From positions 1-7,926 of the forward strand of contig CAMHNT010000100.1 of assembly GCA_946186535.1 (NCBI GenBank): a DNA stretch of 7,926 nt, in the 5' to 3' direction. The stretch comes from an uncultured Clostridia bacterium (GTDB lineage: Bacteria > Bacillota > Clostridia > Oscillospirales > Acutalibacteraceae). Position numbers and translations under genes: made by a program. Below the pieces are notes generated by a model. That model ran no database searches. It saw nothing but the letters and a program-made list of their open reading frames with translations, and had not been told where the DNA came from. This document shows, piece after piece, positions 1 to 5,113 of this stretch. Every line of letters begins with the position of its first letter. The first letter of the stretch is position 1.

Positions 1-1744
1 TCAATTTTATATGAACCTCTCTGAGCTGCTGCTCCGTAACCTCTCCCGGAGAACCGAGAAGCAGATCCTGAGCGTTGCTGTTCATCGGGAATGCTATAAC
101 CTCACGGATATTTTCCTCACCTGTGAGGAGCATAATCATTCTGTCCACGCCCGGAGCCATGCCTGCGTGCGGCGGAGCACCGTACTGGAATGCATTGTAG
201 AGTGCGGTAAACTTCTCCTTAAGCTGATCCTCGGAATAGCCTGCGATATCGAATGCCTTGACCATGATGTCAAGGTCGTGGTTTCTTACTGCGCCCGATG
301 ACAATTCTACGCCGTTGCAGACGATATCATACTGATAAGCGAGAATGTCAACAGGATTCATTGTATTGAGCGCCTCAAGACCGCCCTGAGGCATAGAGAA
401 CGGATTGTGCGTAAAGATAATGTTTCCGCTGTCCTCGTCGTACTCATACATCGGGAAGTCAACAATGAAGCAAAGCTCAAACTTGCTTTCGTCAATGATT
501 CCGAGTCTTGTCGCAACCTCTGTTCTGATCTGACCTGCGAGCTTCGGAGCGAGATCTGCGCTGTCTGCGATGAAGTAGCATACTGCGCCCGGCTCAAGAC
601 CTGTTCTCTCGATAAGAGCCTTTTTATCCTCTTCCGGAAGGAACTTGTCGATAGGACCGTCGAATGTCAGGTCGTCTCTCACCTTAACGTAACCCAGACC
701 CTTCATACCGATTGAAAGAGCGTACTCTTCCATTTTCTTGAACCAGCTCTTTGACTGACCTGCACAGTTCGGAACGTTGATAGCACGAACGGTTTTTCCT
801 CTGAACGGACCGAAATCCGTTTCAACAAACATATCGCTGATATCCGTAATAACAAGCGGATTTCTGAGATCCGGCTTATCGGTGCCGTACTTTATCATGG
901 ACTCCTTGTAAGGAATTCTCTTGAACGGAGGCTTGCTTACCTCCTTGTCGCTGAACTTCGAGAAGGTGTTGTAAAGAACCTGCTCGGCAACCGCGAACAC
1001 ATCCTCCTGTGTTGCGAAAGCCATTTCAAAGTCGAGCTGATAGAACTCGCCCGGTGAGCGGTCTGCACGCGCGTCCTCGTCACGGAAGCATGGAGCTATC
1101 TGGAAATACTTGTCAAAGCCCGATACCATCAGAAGCTGCTTGAAGATCTGAGGCGCCTGAGGAAGAGCGTAGAACTTGCCCTTGTGCTTACGGCTTGGGA
1201 TAAGATAGTCTCTTGCGCCCTCCGGTGAAGACGTTGAAAGAATCGGAGTCGAAATCTCGAGGAATCCCATTTCCGACATCTGAGAGCGGAGATAGGAAAC
1301 TATATTGCTTCTCAGAACGATATTATCGTGATTTTTCTTGTTTCGAAGGTCGAGATAACGGTACTTGAGACGAACCTCTTCTTTAACCTCTTTTGACGTT
1401 GCAACCTCGAAAGGAAGGTTAGCCTTTGATTTACCGAGAACTCTGAGACTGTCTGTGTGAACTTCGACCGTACCTGTTGCGATCTTCGGATTGATAGTAT
1501 CCTCGTCTCTCTTAACTACCTTTCCGGAAACGGTTACGGTACATTCCTTGTTGACACCGTTAAGTAAACTATCGTCATGCACAACAACCTGTACCACACC
1601 GTACTGATCACGGATATCAAGAAACATTACGCCGCCGTGGTCTCTGATATTTTCAACCCAGCCGGCAACTTTGACATCCTTGCCGATATCGCTTTCTCTT
1701 AACTCACCGCAACTATGTGTGCGGTATTCATTTTCTCTTGTCAT
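1..1744 (-). CDS. aspS: Aspartyl-tRNA synthetase, 3' end cut by window edge
   Basis: Class IIb aminoacyl-tRNA synthetase that charges tRNA-Asp (possibly also tRNA-Asn) with aspartate in the cytoplasm. The reading frame is open without interruption for 581 codons and runs off the left edge; bacterial AspRS is about 590 residues, so only a few C-terminal residues are missing. Visible parts: N-terminal OB-fold anticodon-binding domain (about residues 1-105, beginning MTRENEYRTHSCGELRE), motif 1 region ending LEISTP (162-167), QAPQ (196-199), motif 2 FRDEDARADR (220-229), a bacterial GAD insertion (about 290-400), HNPFSMPQ (446-453), R487 in SSGAVRNH, and motif 3 GVDRMIMLL (532-540). The wording 'ADRSPGEFYQ' and 'APPHAGMAPGVDR' resembles AspRS of alphaproteobacteria and some Clostridia more than the E. 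coli form. The ATG start is supported by an AAAGGG site 9 bases upstream. A strong promoter lies about 330 bases upstream, with an inserted element in between. Identity is secure; tRNA specificity is not. Confidence 0.97.
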   Translation of the reverse strand, partial: MTRENEYRTHSCGELRESDIGKDVKVAGWVENIRDHGGVMFLDIRDQYGVVQVVVHDDSLLNGVNKECTVTVSGKVVKRDEDTINPKIATGTVEVHTDSLRVLGKSKANLPFEVATSKEVKEEVRLKYRYLDLRNKKNHDNIVLRSNIVSYLRSQMSEMGFLEISTPILSTSSPEGARDYLIPSRKHKGKFYALPQAPQIFKQLLMVSGFDKYFQIAPCFRDEDARADRSPGEFYQLDFEMAFATQEDVFAVAEQVLYNTFSKFSDKEVSKPPFKRIPYKESMIKYGTDKPDLRNPLVITDISDMFVETDFGPFRGKTVRAINVPNCAGQSKSWFKKMEEYALSIGMKGLGYVKVRDDLTFDGPIDKFLPEEDKKALIERTGLEPGAVCYFIADSADLAPKLAGQIRTEVATRLGIIDESKFELCFIVDFPMYEYDEDSGNIIFTHNPFSMPQGGLEALNTMNPVDILAYQYDIVCNGVELSSGAVRNHDLDIMVKAFDIAGYSEDQLKEKFTALYNAFQYGAPPHAGMAPGVDRMIMLLTGEENIREVIAFPMNSNAQDLLLGSPGEVTEQQLREVHIKL

Positions 1745-1753
1745 ATATTTCTA

Positions 1754-1759
1754 CCCTTT
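1754..1759 (-). promoter_or_regulatory. Ribosome binding site of aspS
   Basis: AAAGGG on the minus strand, 9 bases before the ATG at 1744. It fixes the aspS start. No other in-frame start near it has a comparable site. Confidence 0.7.
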
Positions 1760-1774
1760 CTCGAGATTGGTTAA

Positions 1775-1781
1775 TAAGTAA
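1775..1781. repeat. Left copy of 7-bp direct repeat (putative target-site duplication)
   Basis: TAAGTAA, identical to 2043-2049 and directly abutting the left terminal inverted repeat of the inserted element. Seven exact matches immediately outside both ends of an inverted repeat is the expected footprint of transposition, although the AT-rich context raises the chance level somewhat. Confidence 0.6.
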
Positions 1782-1797
1782 CTGTAAATGAGCAAAT
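1782..1797 (+). repeat. Left terminal inverted repeat of the MITE-like element
   Basis: CTGTAAATGAGCAAAT. It pairs with 2027-2042, differing at positions 3 (G versus A) and 12 (C versus T). Confidence 0.6.
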
Positions 1798-1863
1798 TTT
1801 AAATTGCACAAAAAGTGTGAAAGAAAACCGGTAAAGTTTTTGCCCAGCTTTTTTCAAAAGGCG

Positions 1864-1886
1864 CCCCGAAGGAAGTGCCCTTGGGG
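1864..1886. repeat. Stem-loop inside the element (CCCC-AAGG / CCTTGGGG)
   Basis: CCCC at 1864-1867 and AAGG at 1869-1872 (G1868 bulged) pair with CCTTGGGG at 1879-1886, an 8-bp stem with a 6-base loop. It is part of the GC-rich interior and has no U-tract, so it is structural rather than a terminator. Confidence 0.5.
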
Positions 1887-1918
1887 TACTGGCGGATTCC
1901 AAAGGCAGAGCCGGCGAC

Positions 1919-1931
1919 GGCACGCAGTGCC
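1919..1931. repeat. Small stem-loop inside the element (GGCAC / GTGCC)
   Basis: GGCAC (1919-1923), loop GCA, GTGCC (1927-1931). The hexamer GCAGTG seen here recurs at 1941-1946 and in the loop of the hairpin at 1987-2009 (1995-2000). Confidence 0.4.
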
Positions 1932-1950
1932 TAGTGCTGTGCAGTGGGAT

Positions 1951-1971
1951 GTTAAGGGCAAAGCCCTTAAC
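1951..1971. repeat. Perfect 9-bp stem-loop inside the element
   Basis: GTTAAGGGC at 1951-1959, loop AAA, GCCCTTAAC at 1963-1971. It is a perfect inverted repeat that folds on either strand. Neither side is followed by a clear U-tract. Confidence 0.6.
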
Positions 1972-1986
1972 AAAACGCTTCTCCGG

Positions 1987-2010
1987 AAAATGCCGCAGTG
2001 CGGCATTTTT
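1987..2010. terminator. Terminator-like hairpin within the aspS leader / downstream of uvrA
   Basis: AAAATGCCGC, loop AGT, GCGGCATTTT: a perfect 10-bp stem with a GC core, read out into ATTTTT on the plus strand and ATTTTCC on the minus strand. It could act in both directions. On the minus strand it would end transcripts running out of uvrA, but it also lies about 60-85 bases downstream of the promoter at 2078-2106 and so would attenuate transcription toward aspS. The minus-strand U-run is short (four), so partial read-through is likely. Function is inferred from shape only. Confidence 0.45.
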
Positions 2011-2026
2011 ATAAAACCATTAATCG

Positions 2027-2042
2027 ATTTACTCATTTATAG
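2027..2042 (-). repeat. Right terminal inverted repeat of the MITE-like element
   Basis: Minus-strand reading CTATAAATGAGTAAAT, 14 of 16 identical to the left end at 1782-1797. Confidence 0.6.
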
Positions 2043-2049
2043 TAAGTAA
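2043..2049. repeat. Right copy of 7-bp direct repeat (putative target-site duplication)
   Basis: TAAGTAA, identical to 1775-1781 and abutting the right terminal inverted repeat. Confidence 0.6.
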
Positions 2050-2077
2050 ATAATATAGCAACCCAACAATAGTTAAT

Positions 2078-2106
2078 ATTATACCATTTTTTACTTCTCT
2101 TATCAA
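2078..2106 (-). promoter_or_regulatory. Sigma-A-type promoter directed at aspS
   Basis: On the minus strand: -35 TTGATA (2106-2101), exactly 17 bases of spacer, -10 TATAAT (2083-2078) preceded by TGG, an extended -10. This is five of six plus six of six consensus matches at ideal spacing, the best promoter in the window. The predicted start is near 2071, about 327 bases before the aspS ATG. It sits in the 409-base gap between uvrA and aspS, so aspS can be transcribed independently of uvrA. No T-box motif (AGGGTGGNACCGCG) is visible in the leader, although T-box control of synthetase genes is common in Firmicutes. Confidence 0.8.
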
Positions 2107-2153
2107 GATTTTTTTAGAGTAACCATGTTATTTTTATAAAATAAATATTCCTA

Positions 2154-4997
2154 TCAATCCTCTTCGGAAGCTTTCTTTTCAAGAATTCTCTTCAGATACA
2201 TGCCTGTATAGGATTTTTCACACTGTGCAACCTCTTCCGGAGTTCCCGTGACAACTATTGTTCCTCCGCCGTCTCCACCCTCGGGACCGAGGTCGATAAT
2301 GTGATCGGCTGTTTTTATAAAGTCCATATTATGCTCAATGGTAACGACAGTATTTCCTCCGTCGACAAGTTTCTGGAGAACGTTGATCAGAACATGAACA
2401 TCGGCGATATGAAGACCCGTGGTCGGCTCGTCAAGTATATAGATTGTCTTTCCGGTCGAACGCTTTGAAAGCTCCGTCGCAAGCTTTACTCTCTGAGCTT
2501 CGCCGCCCGACAGAGTCGTTGCAGGCTGACCGAGCTTGATATATCCGAGACCAACTTCCTTAAGTGTACTGATCTTCCTCTGTATTTTGGGAATGTTCTT
2601 GAAAAATTCAAGAGCCTCGTCAACCGTCATTTCAAGAACATCATAAATATTCTTGCCCTTGTACTTTACCTCAAGGGTTTCGTGGTTGTATCTCTTGCCC
2701 TTGCAGACCTCACAGGGGACATAAACATCGGGCAGAAAATGCATCTCTATTTTCAGGATTCCGTCGCCCTCGCAGGATTCACATCTGCCGCCCTTGACAT
2801 TGAACGAGAAGCGCCCCGATTTGAAGCCTCTTATCTTCGCATCGTTCGTTGTTGCGAAAAGCTCACGTATATCCGTAAAAACTCCCGTATATGTCGCAGG
2901 GTTGGAGCGTGGAGTTCTTCCTATAGGCGACTGATCGATGTTGATAACCTTATCGAGATTTTCGACGCCGATTATCTCCTTGTGCTTTCCTGCTCTTGTT
3001 TTTGCCCTGTTTAGTTTCTTAGCAAGATATTTATACAGTATCTCATTGATAAGCGAGGATTTTCCCGAACCCGAAACTCCCGTAACACAGACAAATGTAC
3101 CGAGCGGAATCGTGGCATCAACATTCTTCAGGTTATTTTCCGCTGCGCCGACAACCTTTAAGACATTGCCGCTGCCCTTCCGTCTTTCTCCGGGAACTGC
3201 AACGTATTTTTCCCTGGAAAGGTACTGACCTGTAATCGATTTTTTGCACTTCTTTATCTTCTTAACGTCTCCGCAGCAGACAAGCTGACCGCCGTTCACA
3301 CCTGCTCCCGGACCTATATCGACGATATAGTCCGCAGCATACATCGTATCCTCGTCGTGCTCGACTACAATTACGGTATTGCCGAGATCTCTCAGCCGCT
3401 GCAGAGTACCTATCAATTTATCGTTATCCCTCTGATGAAGACCTATGCTCGGTTCATCGAGTATATAAAGAACGCCCATGAGCGACGAACCTATCTGAGT
3501 CGCAAGCCTAATTCTTTGACTTTCACCTCCCGAAAGAGTACCTGAGGAACGTGAAAGCGTTAAGTAATTAAGACCTACGCTTTTCAGGAAATTAAGTCTT
3601 GATTTTATCTCTTTGATTATCAGCTCGCTGATCTTTTTGTCTCTTTCGGAAAGCTCGATATTGTCGAGAAATTCTATAGCCTTTTCAATCGAAAAATCGC
3701 AGAACTCACTGATATTCAGACCGCCGACAGTTACCGACAGACTCTCTTTCGAAAGACGTCTGCCGCCGCATTCATCGCACGGAATTGCACTCATGAAGGC
3801 TTCTATTTCCTCTTTTATCCATGCACTTTTTGTTTCCCTGAAACGTCGTTCAAGATTATTTATTATACCTTCAAACGGCGTTTCGTAAGTACCGACGCCG
3901 TATTCGCTGCGTCTTATTATCGTGAGCTTATCGCCGTCCGTGCCGTACAGTATTTTATGCATAATATCCTTCGGAAGATCTCCGACAGGGGTATCGAGTG
4001 AAAAATCATACTTTTTGGCAAGAGCCTCCATATACATCGTAGCAATCGTCGAACCTTCCATTGCCCAGCCGCTCGCCTTTACTCCGCCCTGACGGATAGA
4101 TTTTGTTTCATCGGGGACAACAAGCGCTTCGTCTATTTTCATAAACACTCCGAGACCTGTACACTTTTTACATGCACCGAACGGATTGTTGAACGAAAAC
4201 ATTCTCGGTGACAGATCATCAATGCTTATGCCGTGAATTGGACAAGAATATTTTTGAGAGAAAAGATAATCCTTATCACCTATTACATTAACTATCGTAA
4301 GACCGTCAGAGAGTGCAGACGAGGTTTCAATCGAATCGGAAAGTCTGCTTCTTATTCCCGGCTTCACAACAAGTCGGTCAATCACGACTTCGATATTGTG
4401 CTTCTTGTTTTTCTCAAGCTTTATATCCTCATCAAGAGCGTAAATTTCACCGTCGGCACGAACTCTGACATAACCGTCCTTTCTCGCCTTTTCGAGAATT
4501 TTTACATGCTCACCCTTGCGGCCTCTGACGATAGGCGAAAGAATCTGAATTTTCGTTCCCTCTTCGAAATCAAGAATCTGTTCGACGATCTGATCTATAC
4601 TCTGCTGTTCAATCGGACGGTTACAGATCGGACAGTGAGGAATACCTACTCTCGCATAGAGCAGTCTTAAATAGTCATAAATTTCCGTTACGGTTCCCAC
4701 TGTCGAGCGCGGATTCTGGGAAGTTGTTTTCTGGTCGATAGATATTGCAGGAGAAAGACCGTCAATGCTGTCGACATCGGGCTTTTCAACCTGACCCAAA
4801 AACATACGTGCATAAGACGACAGCGATTCAACATATCTTCGTCTGCCTTCTGCGTAAATAGTGTCAAAAGCAAGAGACGATTTTCCCGAACCCGACAATC
4901 CGGTTATAACAACAAGCTTGTCTCTCGGTATCTCAACATCAATATTTTTCAGATTATGTTCCCTCGCACCCTTGACAATAATGCTTTTTTCGGACAT
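2154..4997 (-). CDS. uvrA: Excinuclease ABC subunit A (UvrA)
   Basis: Damage-sensing ATPase of nucleotide excision repair; a UvrA dimer scans DNA, recognises bulky lesions and loads UvrB, after which UvrC incises. The 947 residues match the normal family length of about 940-955. Two ABC ATPase halves are intact: Walker A GLSGSGKSS (33-41) and GVSGSGKSS (640-648), ABC signatures LSGGE (488-492 and 829-833), Walker B ILDEP (512-516 and 854-858). The C-terminal zinc module is canonical C739-x2-C742-x19-C762-x2-C765. The N-terminal module reads C252-x2-H255 ... C276-x2-C279, with His in place of the second Cys. Cys pairs 122/125 and 407/410 could form another zinc site (inference). The ATG at 4997 follows AGAGGTG four bases upstream. 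The gene ends with tandem stops TGA TAG. It is not next to uvrB and sits behind an ftsH terminator; no LexA-type operator was recognised upstream. Confidence 0.98.
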   Translation of the reverse strand: MSEKSIIVKGAREHNLKNIDVEIPRDKLVVITGLSGSGKSSLAFDTIYAEGRRRYVESLSSYARMFLGQVEKPDVDSIDGLSPAISIDQKTTSQNPRSTVGTVTEIYDYLRLLYARVGIPHCPICNRPIEQQSIDQIVEQILDFEEGTKIQILSPIVRGRKGEHVKILEKARKDGYVRVRADGEIYALDEDIKLEKNKKHNIEVVIDRLVVKPGIRSRLSDSIETSSALSDGLTIVNVIGDKDYLFSQKYSCPIHGISIDDLSPRMFSFNNPFGACKKCTGLGVFMKIDEALVVPDETKSIRQGGVKASGWAMEGSTIATMYMEALAKKYDFSLDTPVGDLPKDIMHKILYGTDGDKLTIIRRSEYGVGTYETPFEGIINNLERRFRETKSAWIKEEIEAFMSAIPCDECGGRRLSKESLSVTVGGLNISEFCDFSIEKAIEFLDNIELSERDKKISELIIKEIKSRLNFLKSVGLNYLTLSRSSGTLSGGESQRIRLATQIGSSLMGVLYILDEPSIGLHQRDNDKLIGTLQRLRDLGNTVIVVEHDEDTMYAADYIVDIGPGAGVNGGQLVCCGDVKKIKKCKKSITGQYLSREKYVAVPGERRKGSGNVLKVVGAAENNLKNVDATIPLGTFVCVTGVSGSGKSSLINEILYKYLAKKLNRAKTRAGKHKEIIGVENLDKVINIDQSPIGRTPRSNPATYTGVFTDIRELFATTNDAKIRGFKSGRFSFNVKGGRCESCEGDGILKIEMHFLPDVYVPCEVCKGKRYNHETLEVKYKGKNIYDVLEMTVDEALEFFKNIPKIQRKISTLKEVGLGYIKLGQPATTLSGGEAQRVKLATELSKRSTGKTIYILDEPTTGLHIADVHVLINVLQKLVDGGNTVVTIEHNMDFIKTADHIIDLGPEGGDGGGTIVVTGTPEEVAQCEKSYTGMYLKRILEKKASEED

Positions 4998-5001
4998 AAC
5001 A

Positions 5002-5008
5002 CACCTCT
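5002..5008 (-). promoter_or_regulatory. Ribosome binding site of uvrA
   Basis: AGAGGTG on the minus strand with four bases before the ATG at 4997 (six if the core is taken as AGAGG). It supports the start chosen. Confidence 0.65.
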
Positions 5009-5021
5009 TTTATACCATAAC

Positions 5022-5062
5022 AAAAACACTGCACCCAAAGGAAATTTACCCATGGATGCAGT
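5022..5062 (-). terminator. Probable intrinsic terminator after ftsH
   Basis: On the minus strand ACTGCATCC (5062-5054) pairs with GGGTGCAGT (5036-5028), a 9-bp stem with one G-U pair, and is followed at once by GTTTTTG (5027-5021). It lies about 50 bases beyond the ftsH stop and about 30 bases before the uvrA start, so it should separate the tilS-hpt-ftsH transcript from uvrA. The loop is long (17 bases), though part of it can extend the stem. Confidence 0.65.
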
Positions 5063-5113
5063 ATCTGAATTATTTACTGATTGAGCAAATTTATTACTCA
5101 CACAATTTTTTGA

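Larger units (their letters stand above)
1782..2042. mobile_element. MITE-like non-coding insertion in the aspS leader (261 bp)
   Basis: The element begins CTGTAAATGAGCAAAT and ends with the complement of CTATAAATGAGTAAAT, giving 16-bp terminal inverted repeats that match at 14 of 16 positions. It is flanked on both sides by the exact 7-mer TAAGTAA. No transposase is encoded; a frame of 81 codons at 1804-2049 runs through the hairpins, overshoots the right end and looks non-coding. The ends are AT-rich while the interior is clearly more GC-rich than its surroundings and contains several stem-loops (1864-1886, 1919-1931, 1951-1971, 1987-2009). The interior from about 1827 (ACCGG) to 1986 (CCGG) reads like hairpin-rich intergenic repeats I recall from Ruminococcaceae; that recollection is not checkable here. 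If mobile, it would need a transposase supplied in trans. An alternative is an ancestral structured leader whose end symmetry is accidental; the direct repeats argue against this. Confidence 0.65.

Noticed and set aside
1804..2049. 81-codon plus-strand frame, and the 60-codon minus-strand frame at 1854-2036, in the aspS-uvrA gap
   Set aside because: Both run through perfect hairpins of the inserted element, have no ribosome binding site of note and encode low-complexity Arg/Pro/Lys-rich peptides unlike any family I know.
1745..2071. T-box riboswitch or other known riboswitch in the aspS leader
   Set aside because: No AGGGTGGNACCGCG T-box core or matching antiterminator was found on the minus strand; the structure present is explained by the inserted element.
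2107..2153. Intrinsic terminator directly after uvrA
   Set aside because: The only pairing is AT-only (TTATTTT with its complement) plus a 4-bp TAAC/GTTA stem, with no U-tract on the minus strand.
5060..5088. Promoter for uvrA: TTGCTC, 17 bases, GATACT on the minus strand
   Set aside because: Only partial matches to both boxes, and the predicted start would fall inside the terminator hairpin.
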